A stretch of DNA of 64,000 bases from Callaeas wilsoni (Eukaryota > Chordata > Aves > Passeriformes > Callaeidae): NCBI GenBank assembly GCA_013398955.1, contig VWPU01009679.1, positions 310,001-374,000 on the forward strand, written 5' to 3'. Under the pieces are notes generated by a model that saw nothing but the letters and a program-made list of their open reading frames with translations, searched no databases and was not told the origin of the DNA. A program made the position numbers and the translations under genes. This document shows positions 40,701 to 52,516 of the stretch, piece by piece (the stretch's first letter is position 1; each line of letters begins with the position of its first letter).

Positions 40701-41642
40701 TTTCAGGGTTCTAATTTACTCTTTGAAAAATAATACTTGTACACATTTACCAAAGAAGATTGGAAATAATTCAATTTATTCGCTTAAATTGCACACAGCA
40801 GAGGATTCTGTTTAATTACATGTTTAAAGTACCTAGTCAGTTTGAGTAAATACAGCGAATCAAATGTAAATTAAAATACAGCAGTATATTAATAAAAATT
40901 TTATAAATAGCAGTATTTATGAAAAAAACCTCAGCAAAATCTAGACCAGCATATAACTAGAGTACACTTTAGCAAGTATGCTATGCATATGTAAAAACAC
41001 TCACAGTAATTTGTTGAAACTAAATTCATAATGGTATATCACAAAATAATCAAATTAAAATTTAAAATTTTTGCTTGGCTTCTCCCTCTTATATTATCAA
41101 AAGTGAAGAAATTTATTTATTACTATAAAAGTACACATATGAAACAAAGGAGAATTTAAGAAAACGCTGGCCTTTGCTGCCAACAGATCAAGAGCCCTTT
41201 CCTTAACAGATAAAAACATGGTCTTTCTTTCACTATGCCTTATATGCAGTAAAAGATTTAGTACAATTTCATGATTAGGACATTCTGATTTATAACTTTT
41301 GTTTATATTATTTCATCTTAAAAAAATACAATCTAAGAAAATACAAAAAATGTAAAAAGAATATATCGGAAAGAAGAAACCATGAAGCAATTGATGTTGC
41401 AATAAAAGATTTTACAAATCTTGTAATGAATTTGAAGACATTAATTTGAAGTGCAAAGGATACTTTAAAGGATGAGAATTTTTTCCTGATAGATATTGTT
41501 CTGGAGGAACAAACACATGAGGAAAGAATACTAGTTTTGAATAAAGGTTAATACAGCTAACAGTACAGATGAGTACTGGAAATACAAGAACAGTCCTTTG
41601 GGTTTGCCATGATTAATCCCAGATCAGGTATGATGTAAGATC
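37713..41642. other. Unique noncoding DNA
   Basis: No gene or repeat family is recognised. Frames are all 69 codons or shorter. A small ATAT run occurs at about 38422-38432. The stretch 40680-41460 is extremely AT-rich. Confidence 0.58.
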
Positions 41643-42420
41643 TGTCCTAGTTTTGCTTGCAGGTCCCGAGCAGGGGCGCAGCCTAGAACTGCGTGGGTGT
41701 GGCTACATTGCTCTTCTATGCCACCCACTCATCCCTGGGGCATAGCTTCAGGGGGAAGAAAATGTGAGCACGCCCTGGAAGCAGCACCATTTTATTCCAT
41801 TTTCTTCTGAGGGGAAGTTGCCAGGACCAGCCCTGCAGACTCCTTCCTTCGCCCGCTGCTGCCCATCCTTTCCCTTCCCTCGGGAAGAACACGGCTCTAA
41901 GTGGCAAACACATCTGAGCCCAGGGGAGCGCTGCAGTATCAGTGCAGGAAACAGCCGTGGGGAACAGAGAGCGGTGGAGGCAAGCCCAAGCCCGGTGGAG
42001 CCCAAGCCAAGTGGAGAGGAGGAAAGACAAATACAAACCATATCAGAGCCCAGCGGTCCAGGAGCAACTGGTGCAGCACAGACAAACTGGCTTTTGGGCA
42101 GCTTGTTCATTATTGTTTTTCATTGGCTCAGAGATGGGGAACATGAGCCATGGAGAGTGTCCAAGTGTCCACCATCTTGTCTTTGTCTTCATGGCACAGA
42201 ACTAAGTCGAGGTGATGAACACCTTTTCCGTGCAAAGCACCTTCTCTTTTGTATACTTTTGTTATTAATATTGTTGCCGATACTGTGTGTTTCTCGTGCC
42301 ATTATTGTTTGTTTTCAGTAAATGGTTATCTCAATCCATAGTCTCTGCCTTTGTCCCTCTCACACCTGAGAGGGTGAGGAGAAGGGGAATAGCTTATTTG
42401 GACTTTAATTCCTACTTGTT
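41643..42420 (+). mobile_element. ERVL-like solo LTR (copy A)
   Basis: The block begins TGTCCTAG, as many avian class III (ERVL-type) LTRs do, and is GC-richer than its flanks. Near its right end it has a TATA-like TTGTATAC (about 42249-42256) and an AGTAAA polyadenylation signal (42317-42322). A downstream stretch (TATCTCAATCCATAGTCTCTG) matches the end of the LTR at 46.9-47.2 kb. The right border, about 42420, is set by alignment with that copy (shared ATTCCTA). No target-site duplication can be read, and no gag/pol follows, so it is probably a solo LTR. The 185-codon frame 41764-42321, the longest in the window, lies inside it and is not considered a gene. Confidence 0.72.
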
Positions 42421-42437
42421 TTTTTAAGCCACAGACC

Positions 42438-42520
42438 TAATCACAGAATCATATAGTTATAGAATTATTAAGGTTGGAAGAGCCTTCCAAGATCTTCCGA
42501 GTCCAAACTTTGACAATAAT
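42438..42520 (-). mobile_element. CR1 3' tail fragment
   Basis: It begins ATCACAGAATCATATAGTTA, a degenerate octamer tail. AGGTTGGAAGAGCCTTCCAA and CGAGTCCAAACTTTGACAAT follow, the complement of the CR1 3' UTR. Only about 80 bp are clear, and further UTR sequence to the right is too diverged to follow. It lies about 20 bp to the right of LTR copy A. Confidence 0.88.
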
Positions 42521-44511
42521 ATAGGGCATAACACTGAGAAACACTGTAGTTGTGGCCTCATGTTTGCTAGGATTTGTTTCAACAAACTTCTCTGCCGTGA
42601 ACTGAAGACGAAAGCATCTCAGCAACCTTCTCCATGACACCCATATGCGAGTACAAGAAGGGTAGAAGAGCCCTGCACACAGACCTCTGTGTGTAGACCT
42701 CTGTGACCTCCTTCATCAATCTCTTCTTCAGCTACATCGAAGCCATTGTTTTTTGACTATAGGACCAAAAATACCTGCTATATTGAACCTCACTATAATC
42801 TGAAACCATGGATGGCCAGTATATGAAGACAGCAGAGAACACTCCTTGGACTCTTATCTCCACCAATTTTTACATGCATTTTACATCCCAAATCATAGCA
42901 ATTACATTACTAGAAGTAACTGCAAAAATTGAAACAAAAACTATTTCCAAATACTTTTCTCATGGAGACAGTTAAACTATTTGTATTCTACTTCTCCATT
43001 CCTCTCTGTTATTCCTGATGCAAACCTCAGTAAGATGACAGTCCTGTATCAGTTCATCCTCTGCCCAGAGTAGTGAAATATATATCTGCTTTTCTTAAAG
43101 CAAATCTATAAATTAAGCATATCTGCTTAATTTACATCACTCAGTTACTTTGCTCTGGAAGAGCTCGTAGTAAGGTCCACAGGCCTGCCTGGAGGTCACA
43201 CAACAATTCTCTTTGTTCATTACTAGTAACGCAAAAACTTGTCTGCATGCTCCTTTACTTCTTTCAGAAGACTTTTAGAGTGCAGTGACATAATGTACTT
43301 CCACAAAAGTAATGCTGAATGATCCCTACTATTTTACATTTCTTCACGTCTTTCAGTTTTGTATCACACTTACCTGTAATGTGCCTGCTCGTCCACTTGT
43401 AGCAAAGCGCAAACAAGCACTCTGCAGTTTCACCAATGTCAGTGTCCAGAGCTTTCCCTTATAGAGTTGTTTCGATACTTTTCTGTATAAATGCCATATT
43501 CATCTTTGTTAGGTTTTTAAACTGTTTCCAACAGGTCTCAGTTGGAAACTGGAAACTGGAATACTCTCAGTCATCTGGACAGACACTCTGGATTACCCAA
43601 AACATGCAAAACTTCAGCTTTTTTAAGCAAACAAATTTGTGGTTCTATCTGCATGGCTATATCTACACTTTTCTCTCTAAAAAAACCCCAGAACTAAACA
43701 GGACTTAAATATTCTTCTTCCTAAAAAGACATGCAACATATCTTTATGGAGGCTCCACCTTCACCCTTGGGCTCAAATGGATTTTAAAAAAAAAAGCAGA
43801 GGCAAATGCCTGAAGTTATTTTACTGTGCATAATTATGAGTGATGACTGAGTAGCTGATTAATCCAAGTATAAGTACACTCATATTTCCATGAAACAGCA
43901 ATACAGAATAATAAATGTTATGGACATGATCTAAAACGAAAATTATAAAAATAAAAAAGATAACTAGTACATAGAATACACCAGTTCTTTTTTCTAAGCA
44001 TAAAAGGAATTAGGACTTTCAAAAGAAATTTTAAAAAACATGCCCTGGTACAGGCACAGCTTTTTAATTGCACATAGCAAAGGTCAGTTACAACAGAAAA
44101 ATTCTAATCTTGTGTAAAACTTAAGAAAATAATTTCTCATACAGAAACTGCAGAACAGTTTTTGATCACTTCATGTGAACACTAACTATCCACCAACCAA
44201 AACAATACTCCCCACCACTATGAAAGACAGGCTGATGACCCACGACTGGGAACAGAGCATTTGTACACAGTGTACACTGCTCTGCTTACAATTGGGACAG
44301 GAATGCTCACATTACCTTTAATATCCAGATGACTCTGTAGCAATAGCAGTGAAGAAATTATAACCATGAGATCAGCACTGCCAGGAAAGCCCAGAAGGTA
44401 GAGATCCCACTGGCCTCACAAAGCTCACAGTAAATCTCATGCCAACACATTTACCATATAATAAAAACACTAAGGTTTGAAGGTTTGCATGACTCTTTTC
44501 ACTGTTTATTT
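42521..44511. other. Unique noncoding DNA
   Basis: No gene is supported. The longest frame is 90 codons (43436-43708, plus), without a recognised domain. A short direct repeat of GACCTCTGTG occurs near 42681 and 42697. GGAAACT is repeated near 43545-43562. Confidence 0.55.
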
Positions 44512-44588
44512 GTGGGTGGTCTTGTGCAAGGTCAGGAGTTGGACTTTGATGATCCTTGTGAATCCCTTCCAACTCAGGATATTCTGAG
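44512..44588 (+). mobile_element. Short CR1 3' end fragment
   Basis: The plus strand reads GGTGGTCTTGTGCAAGGTCA, then GGAGTTGGACTTTGATGATC, then CTTGTGAATCCCTTCCAACT and CAGGATATTCTGAG. This is a well-known CR1 subfamily 3' end ('aggagttggactcgatgatc'). The octamer tail is reduced to one degenerate unit. The 90-codon minus frame covering it is an artefact. Confidence 0.93.
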
Positions 44589-46652
44589 TGAACAGCACAA
44601 GACACCACATAAAAATGTCTGGCAGCAGATGCTTGCACCTGCAAAGTGATGGAAAGTCAGAAAAAAATACTTTACTCAGGTGTCAAACTTAAAAGCTAAA
44701 ATTGACACCGCCTACTCCAAAGGGGTTTAAGCAAACACCTGAATAATGAAAAATTTACCATATTTTATGGCCATCAGAACATCTCCAGCTCTCCAGCTTT
44801 CTTCTGTCCTCGCTTATACTAAAGTTGTTCACCTAATGGGCGCCTCTTGACAGAAGTCACGAGGGCCCTATAATAAGCATTGTCTGCCCGATTAGAAAGA
44901 TTGAGTGCCCCTGGTTTAAGGCTGTGTGTTTTACTTCACAAGTGCAGATGACTATGGGTACAGAGACATCATGATTTCCCACAGCTTACTTGACAGGCAA
45001 TAGTCACGAAGCTTTGGTGTCCTGATCCCCTGCCATCATCCCGGCATAAAAGATTCAAGACACATAGCTAAAGATTTTTTTAACTAGGTGCTTTTCTTCA
45101 AGTATTTGCAAACTTGTGAAAAATTAGAATAGTATAGATAAGAGACCATTTTAATGTGAGAATGACAGCATTTTCCAGATTAAAGAGAAACACCAGCACA
45201 TCATTATTTCTTGTTACTGCAAGATGGATAGGACTTATTTTTGGTTGCTATATAAGAAATAAGTTGATTCTTCTAAGTGCTGATTTCTAAAGTTTCCTTA
45301 TCATGAGCTTCTCTAAGGCTAACTGATATTTAAGATGTACTTGTTTGTATATGTACAACTTTTAGATAACCTATACATAATATTGCCCAAAAGAACGATA
45401 TTCTCCACTGAAATCCTAAGGTGCTTACAGCTTTTATCTGCAATATTATATTTCTACAGGAAATTCTTCCTATATCTAATGAAGGCTTCAATATTGAGAT
45501 AAAAATTCTTGCTTCCAATATAGCAAATTCTAAAACAGCAATACTTTATAATGTCATCATCAAGTACAAAGATGACTGTTCTATGTATAGAACCTGCAAG
45601 GTCATTTCACATCATAACTGGTTATCAATTTAGTATCAGCATTTAACTACCAAGTGCTGATTTTAATTGGGAAGTTAGTTAATCATCTGGCAGTGTTTAA
45701 ACAAGCTGCCAGGCTCATAAAGACAAGAATGAGCTCTCCAAGAGTAAAAAAGAAAAAATTCAGTAACTTATTCAATATTGGCCGATGTTAAAACTTTATT
45801 TTACACAGTCTAACAATTATTTAAGTTTAAAAGAGTATATTTTAGGTTGGTAATAATATATAAAGCATTAGGGAAAACTCATAAATGTTTCTGCAACATG
45901 AGGCATCATTACAACTGAAAATTTTGAAAACAGTGAAAACCATTGGAGAGTTCTAGATGCAGATTCTTTGTATTAAATTTAGTTATTCAGAATGATAGCA
46001 GTATTCTATCTTGCCATGTATCCCTTTGCAGGCTGTCATGTTAGGTTAAATCCACCACTTTATCCCAAGACTAATTTTGGAAGGAAACTCTATATACAGA
46101 GAAATTTATTTTATTAGAGGAGTAGTGTGCTATTTCAAAATCTGACAGTAATCATGTTTTCAGTAGACTGACACTTAATTCCAGCATTGCTGGTGCTGCA
46201 TGGCCTTGTGAAGAGGGAATAGAGATGCAAGAATAAAGGCAATGATGCTGTGGCTCTTGCATAACTTTTTCATTGGCAGAATACTTTACACAGGTGTATT
46301 TATTGCCTTGCACAGCAAGCTCTCTTTGTCACCAAGAGAAGCAAGAAAAAGTCTTTGTGTTCAAGTGATCACAGACCATCACATACAACTGATCCCGTTC
46401 AGACATCTAAAAGATGTCTAACCTCAGCCAGTCATGAAGGATTTCTCTGCATTTAGTGGAGAGTATCTTTAGCTCATGATTCATACTGAACTAAAACTGA
46501 AACCCTAGGTGGGATGAATCACACATACTAGATGTCCGTCTTTTTCTCTCCACTTCAACTACCGTTTTAGAGAGGATGTTCACCTTTTAGGTGACCCATT
46601 ATGAAATCCAGTCCAGAAGATTAGGAGACGGCAACATGATCATGAAGCAACA
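44589..46652. other. Unique noncoding DNA
   Basis: No gene, CR1 or LTR signature. An imperfect inverted repeat, CTGGCAG...CTGCCAG, flanks a TGTTTAAACA palindrome at about 45688-45712. Frames are short. Confidence 0.55.
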
Positions 46653-46678
46653 GAAAAAAATAAAATAAATAAATAAAG
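46653..46678. repeat. A-rich (AAAT)n tract
   Basis: An A-run passes into TAAAATAAATAAATAAA units, about 26 bp in all. Such tracts are common after retroposon insertions, but no element is recognised upstream. Confidence 0.8.
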
Positions 46679-46879
46679 GCAGCCAAACAAAATCTAGGAG
46701 TACCTGGACCAGAAATCAAATTGAAGAGTCTGTACTCTTTCATAATGCATCCCGTTTGGAGTACTTTTACCTGAGAGCCACCTGGGTGTCTTCATTTCTG
46801 CCAAGGACAGGGTGAGGGGGCATGAGGGCATGGAGCCTGGAGCGGTGTGGGCACAGCCAAGATACTGTGTTATTCCACA

Positions 46880-47207
46880 ACATCTTCTGTCACAGGCAGG
46901 GGCAGGAGAAAGGGACTCTCCCACTTCCAAGAAGAAGCTGCATGGCTTGCAATCGATCATGTAGGGCCTGTCCACCATTGTTTTTACTTTGTCCCAGGCT
47001 TGGTGAGCATTTTTTCCATGTAAATCACCCTCTCCTTGTATACTTTTTTTTATAATGTTGTTGCTATTACTTTTCCTTTTCTTATCTCATTGCTTCTTGC
47101 AGTAAATTGCTCTTATCTCAACCCATAATCTCTGCCTTTTTTTCTCCCACAGGAAGGTGGCGGGAGGAGCAGCTTGTGTCTTGGAGCGTCATTCCTAAAC
47201 CATGATA
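46880..47207 (+). mobile_element. ERVL-like LTR, 3' part (copy B)
   Basis: This copy has the same order of signals as the LTR at 41643-42420. A GTCCACCAT block (about 46969) is followed by TTTTTCCATGTAAATCACC, a TATA-like CTTGTATAC (about 47035-47043) and AGTAAA (47101-47106). The spacing of about 63 bp compares with about 67 bp in copy A. The end segment is TTATCTCAACCCATAATCTC and the terminus CCTAAACCATGATA, a decayed form of the usual '...CCACGACA' end. The 5' half is too diverged or deleted to define, so the left border is approximate. No internal retroviral genes follow. Confidence 0.7.
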
Positions 47208-48984
47208 GTGGGGTAAGCATGAAGGATAAAAAAAATGTAAGTGGGCAAAATGTGCTCATTATTTTTAAAATATGACAGTATATTTAGAAAAGGGACTGCA
47301 AAATCTTCCTACTGTAGTAGATATTGGACATGCTTATTCAGGAGGTAAGATCTAGTAATAGTGTTTTAGCAAATGTTTAAAATTCTCTTTGCCCCTCATA
47401 TGCATTCCCTATATTCCTGCGAGTAGCAACAAACTATTAACAAAAATGCTTTGAAGGACTGTATTTCCATTTAAAAGCAGGTTTGCATGAGAAAAATAGT
47501 GTCTCCTCACTAAAGAATTACCAGTTTATTATACTTTTTCATGTGAAGTATCACTTTGGTGGGGATAGGTAAAAATTAATTGTATTCTTTAGTACTAATT
47601 TTGCAATGAGGCTGTTAAAAATTTCTGCTGGATTTCTGAACTCCCCTTGGAAAACAGGAGTTTGAAGACAGAGCGGTAGAAATTAATGGTAGCTAAAAAA
47701 CACTGCTTTCTAAAGGATTCGGGGAATTACTAATAACTAAATTAAAATTCTGCAAGGAAACATCTGAGAAAAGCATTTCCATGTTTACTAAAAAACATCT
47801 ACCCTGTATTATGCTGAATACATTAAAAAATTATATCCCAGATCAGTGCTGGAGGACATGTGACTATCGAATACAAACTGTGGCTCTAATATGAGCCACC
47901 TGTCCCTCTTATTCTGTCTGTCTCCAGCAATTCTTAGTAACCAAGAAAGATTTTACTTACACCAATTTATACATGCATATCCACAGGTTAAAAGCAAGTT
48001 CAAAGGAGCTGGAAAGTGGACTAATCATTAAGAGAAACCTTGTAATAATCTTGTTACGACTGCTACATATTTTTATTAAGAATGATTTGGCATGCAGTAA
48101 TTTTACAAATGTCTTTAACATGTAAGATACAAAAGGTTTTTTTACTGGTCTACTACTCTGACACTTTCCTAAGTGTATAAACAGAAGAAGAAATAACAGC
48201 AGTCTGCATAAAGGAAGAACATTTTTTGTATCACTTCTCTCTGTTAAATCTTGGTAAACCTATAAAAAATATGTCACAGAAAGCAACTAACTACCATGGT
48301 AAACCTTTGTAAAATTCGAAAACTCTAAATTTATAATAATCCTAATCTGAACAGCTAATCACAGTGTGAAGCTATTCTAATGTGTGTCCAGTTATAATCA
48401 GCACTATGATAAAGGCACTGTCATTAATCTTCTGTGCTATTTCTCATTATTTCTAGAGACACTGCTAAAAGCAAGTTCTTGGAGCTATTTAATGGAAATG
48501 GGAAGTTTCAGCCTTTGTATTGCTCAAAATTTTCTATGGTATTCCTTATTTTCAGGAATTTCAAATGTTGGCAATAAATTTTCAACAAAAAATATCTTTA
48601 ACCTATTATCTGGTTCAGGTTTGTTGTTTAAGTCTGCAAGAATCTTTTAGATATTCCATTCCAGACTGAAACCAAATCAGAGAAAGGCAGAAAACATTTG
48701 CTATGCAATAGCTTTACGAATTTCTTCTCCAGTCTCATCAGATAACTCATCACTTCGCACTCTGGAGCAGCAGCAAACTGAAATGTGTCAATAAAGCTGC
48801 TTTTTGTGGTCCCTAGGAAAAAAAGTACTGCCTCTGAACAAAACACAAACTCTTCTGGAAAATTTCTCTCCTGACACACACTGTGAAAATGAATTTGACA
48901 ACTAGATACTCCAAGAAGTCCCTCAGTGCCTGAATGTGCCCTCGTTCAAAGCCACTACGGTTAATCAGGACTTTAGTAGGAGAT
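47208..48984. other. Unique AT-rich noncoding DNA
   Basis: There is no supported gene or repeat. Two frames of 88 and 83 codons (48384-48650 plus, 48628-48879 minus) lack recognisable features. Confidence 0.58.
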
Positions 48985-49135
48985 AGAAGAATAGAACAAG
49001 GAGCAATGCTTTAGAATTAAAAGAGAGTTGATTCAGACTAGATAGAAGAAAAAAAAAATTGATAATGAGGTGGTGAAGACTCAAAGAGGTTACCCAGAGA
49101 AGTGTGGATGCCCCACACCTGGGAACATTCAAGCT
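48985..49135 (+). mobile_element. CR1 fragment lacking its 3' tail
   Basis: The plus strand follows the CR1 region just after ORF2: GAATAGAACAAGGAGCAATG, then AAAAGAGAGTTGATTCAGAC, then GGTTACCCAGAGAAGTGTGG and ATGCCCCACACCTGGGAACA. It stops at 'TTCAAGC' (49135), before the conserved 3' UTR block and octamers. CR1 copies usually keep the 3' end and lose the 5' end, so the missing tail points to a later deletion or rearrangement. An A-run at about 49049-49058 interrupts it. Confidence 0.88.
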
Positions 49136-50046
49136 ATCTTCATCCATCCCCAACACATCTGCTCTCATCCATAATCATCCTGGGCCTCTTCTCAGGCCTG
49201 GAGAGAGCTTGGCTCAAAATGGTCATAATTTTCCCTCTCCTCTTCCAGGCATGGAGAGCCAAGGATAAAGATGCAAATGAACTTAAAATATTAACAAGTT
49301 TTCAAAAAGAAAAATTGGCAATGCAGCAAGAACATCACCACCAAAACTGCAAGCCTTTTTCTGGTGTTGTAGCTTTCTGTCACAATGGTACTGGCTGCTT
49401 CCTTTTCCTTTGCTCTGTACCCAGGCTCTGCTAAGCAGAGGGGATGACTTCTGCTTGGCCTCTGTGGCAGGTCAGGCTGGTAACTTGGACACAGAAATCA
49501 CTGGAAGAGGCTGAAATAAACAGAATGGTCCTGTAATAATGGCTTGTACGCTGCCTAAGGACAGAAATCTTCCAGTGCCTTGGGGTCCCACAAAAATCAG
49601 TGAGACATATATAACACAAACAGCAGTGACAGCCTGGCTCTACACTGCAAGACAGTCTTTCAGAACACCTCTTTGAAGATGTAAATACAGTCAACTTGGC
49701 ATTGATTCAATGGGATTGTTTTTAAATGCAAAAAGCAGGTTTCAGAACCAGAACATAATGCAATTGTTTTGAAATCCAGTGCTGAAACAGTTAATATATT
49801 CTGCATTACAGTCTATAATCCAAAGAAAATAAGTGAGGGAAACAGTTGTTGACCTTCATTTATCAACATGAATTTAAATGGTTTTTAATTTGTTCTCCAC
49901 ACTACAACTGGCATTTGAGAAGAAAACAACATGTGTCAAGAATATCTACCTGAAACACATTTTAAAAAAAAACATATAAAGATGACTTATTGAGAGAAAG
50001 AAAAATGTCAGGTCGAACTGATAGAAAAAAGTTTGGATAAGCAGAT
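49136..50046. other. Unique noncoding DNA
   Basis: No gene is supported; frames of 110 and 87 codons (49102-49434 plus, 49431-49694 minus) show no domain. The last five bases, CAGAT (50042-50046), are the probable left target-site copy of the LTR that follows. Confidence 0.55.
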
Positions 50047-51134
50047 TGTTGGGGTTTTAGTTCTCCTTTTGGGTTTTTTTTGTTTGTTTTCTCTCTTAAG
50101 GAATTTTCCCCATACGTGTTGCTAAGAGACAATAACGACTGGATACTTAACAGAGACAGAAGAAGGTTTCAGCTCAGGGGAGGGGTGCAGCTGGTTACTC
50201 TCTCTTTACCTGAGGTTTCCCATGTAGGGGAGAGATACAGTGAGATTTGAGACTGGGAAAAACGGGGTTGGGTGCAGCCCCTAGCTCTCTCTCTTGGGCT
50301 TCGGAGGAGGATAGCCGGAGCTGCGGCTTGGGGAAGGGAATTCGCTGTCACCTCCGTAATCCAGCCCGGTCCTGCTTTTTCTACCATGGGGTGAGCCTCT
50401 GCTCGTGAGAGCAGCCACCGAACTGGGAACTTATTAACATCCACCTCACTAAAATGAGGGACTTTTTCACCATCTGCCTGGGTGCTTGAGATTCAGAGCT
50501 GGGCTGCCACTGCCCCACTGCGTCTTCAGCACCGCTCCCAGCTTTCGCTACACTGCAGCCTTGCACTCCCTGTCTGCCAAGTCCTCCCAGGGTTCCCACT
50601 GCAGCTCCAGAGTTTGACACATCTCCTCCATCACCTGGAATTTTTGCTCATCTCTGCTGTTCCAGTTTGCTGCTTCTGAGAGTCCCGCTGGGGCCCTGGG
50701 CTCGGCTGTCCCCGGGGTTTGAGCAGCGAGTCTCTCCCGTCCCGTCCCGGTCCCGCCGTCCCTCCTGCGCCCTCCCCGAGCTCGCGCCGGAGCGCCCCCT
50801 GCAGCCGCGGGGGAACCATCGCACCTGCCCTGCCCACCGGGAGCCACCAGCGCCCCTGCCGGCTGTGACCGGAACTGCGCCAAAGGGGAAAGTGCCTGCG
50901 ACCCAGACGGCCGTCACTGGGTTCTGGTTCTGTTTTGCTGGTAATGCCAGCGTTGTTGTTGGTTTTTCCTCATTGGATATACTAGTAAAGAACTGTTATT
51001 CCTATTCTCATGTCTTTGCCTGAGAGCTCCTAAATTTCAAAATTATAATAATTCGGAGGGAAGGAGTTCACATTTTCCATTCCAAGGGAGGCTCCTGCCT
51101 TCCTTAGCAGACATCTATCTTTCAAACCAAGACA
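50047..51134 (+). mobile_element. Solo ERV LTR, apparently full length (1,088 bp)
   Basis: It starts TGTTGGGGTTTTAG and ends TTTCAAACCAAGACA, giving the TG...CA ends of a retroviral LTR. The flanking pentamers CAGAT (50042-50046) and GAGAT (51135-51139) agree at four of five positions and look like a mutated 5-bp target-site duplication. An AGTAAA polyadenylation signal (50984-50989) lies before a segment common in bird LTRs (GAACTGTTATTCCTATTCTC ... GAGAGCTCC). The core 50690-50910 is very GC- and CpG-rich. No gag, pol or env sequence adjoins, so this is a solo LTR left by recombination between the two LTRs of a provirus. Several overlapping frames inside it (118, 111, 91, 89 codons) are by-products of the GC-rich core. 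Confidence 0.85.
50690..50910. promoter_or_regulatory. CpG-rich core of the solo LTR
   Basis: By eye about 25 CpG dinucleotides occur in some 220 bp, while the surrounding tens of kilobases have very few. It lies upstream of the LTR's AGTAAA signal, where the LTR promoter should be. The survival of so many CpGs suggests either recent insertion or lack of germline methylation. It also contains GCGCCCCCTGCAG (50792-50804), a partial match to the CTCF core. Promoter activity is inferred only. Confidence 0.5.
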
Positions 51135-52516
51135 GAGATTGAGGTCTCTTTAGAAGACAGAGAAAAACAGTGACAGGAATAGAAGAGAATAAAGAATAAA
51201 ATACTATGGTTAAAAACATAAGACATAATTTTTTTAGACAAATAGGGGAAGATGTGACATTGACAATGTTATTACTTCGAGAAATTTCAAGCCTGTGGGT
51301 TTGGTGGTTGGTTTTGCTTTGGTTTTGGTTTTTAAAAAATTATTCTTATTATAACTTTTAAGACTGTAAAGATACTGATCTTTCAGTATCTTCTTAATTT
51401 TAAGATAAAATACTGTCAACTAAATAAAACTAATTTCTAGTCTTGTTCTTCATGAGATTTGGAACATTTGAATGAACCCATCAGTATGTTGGAACTAGCA
51501 GACCAGACTTCCTGGGTAGCTGCTATATTGCATGAATAAATGTGGGTTTTAGCCTACATAACAAAGCTGAACTGCAATTCTTTTAGCTGTGAATTATTTC
51601 ACAGACTGTTTTACACCCCAGAAATTCAAGAAGTAAGATACTAAACCAAGGGAAGGGTTGTTTCAAGACAAGATCTTAGGACAGTACCCCACATCTGCAG
51701 TTCTACTGCAATATACTAAAGTTTATGTATTTCAGTTCAGTATCAAAAACTGGCATACTAGCCCATTAGAAACTGCACAGCAAGGGAATGCAATCACGTA
51801 AGAGATGAGCGACATACCTGGAAAATTACATACATAGTGATTTGGTAGATGAACACACTTGTCTCTTAATGGATACGAATAAGTAAGGGCCTGTAATCTT
51901 ACAGTAAAGTTTGAGAAATAATTTAAAATGGCACAGAGAAAAGTAAATTAATAAAAACATGCACACGATACTTCTGCACAGCTCTAGTTTCCCTGGTACT
52001 GGAAGCGTTCTGCCCTCAGTTGTCATCCTAGGAGCATTTCCTACCTCTTTAATCATATCTTAAATTAGACTGCAATCTAAACAGCATTGCTTTCTGATCT
52101 GCGTCTCCCAGGTCTCCAAACAGTGGACCCCTGACCATACAGAGTGTAACCAGTGGGCACAAACAAACTCCATAAACACGTGCTTCAGTGCACATACCTT
52201 CCTCAGGTGATGATGGCAAATCATGTCTGGCTGCAAGCCAACGTGGCATTGCAGCCTCATGTTACTGCACCCAAGTCCTTGATCAACCACAGATTTACTA
52301 AAATGGTTAAAAAATTCAAAACATTACTACTTCTGTAGCCCTTAGAAATTATGTACTTCTTTCAGATGTTTTGGTTATCTGTATTTTTTCCTACTTCACA
52401 ATCTATACTGTAAGACATGGAAAAAGCTTTCGTATCACACAGCTCATTAGAGGCTTAAATGAACCAGTTTTAAATGTATGATTTTGACCTCATTACTGTC
52501 CTCAATCAATGAAATA
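51135..52516. other. Unique noncoding DNA
   Basis: No gene or repeat is recognised. The opposite-strand frames at 52049-52338 (66, 76 and 61 codons) overlap each other and show no domain. Confidence 0.55.

Noticed and set aside
41764..42321. 185-codon plus-strand frame, the longest in the window
   Set aside because: It lies entirely inside an ERVL-like LTR and runs through its TATA-like box and AGTAAA signal. It overlaps four other frames of 81-120 codons on both strands and resembles no protein family.
42420..46880. Interior of a provirus between LTR copies A and B
   Set aside because: No gag/pol/env-like frame, primer-binding site or polypurine tract could be seen, and CR1 fragments and unique DNA occupy the interval.
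50169..51023. Overlapping frames of 65-118 codons on both strands in the GC-rich core
   Set aside because: All lie within the solo LTR. Proline/arginine/glycine-rich composition on both strands is what low-stop GC-rich DNA produces.
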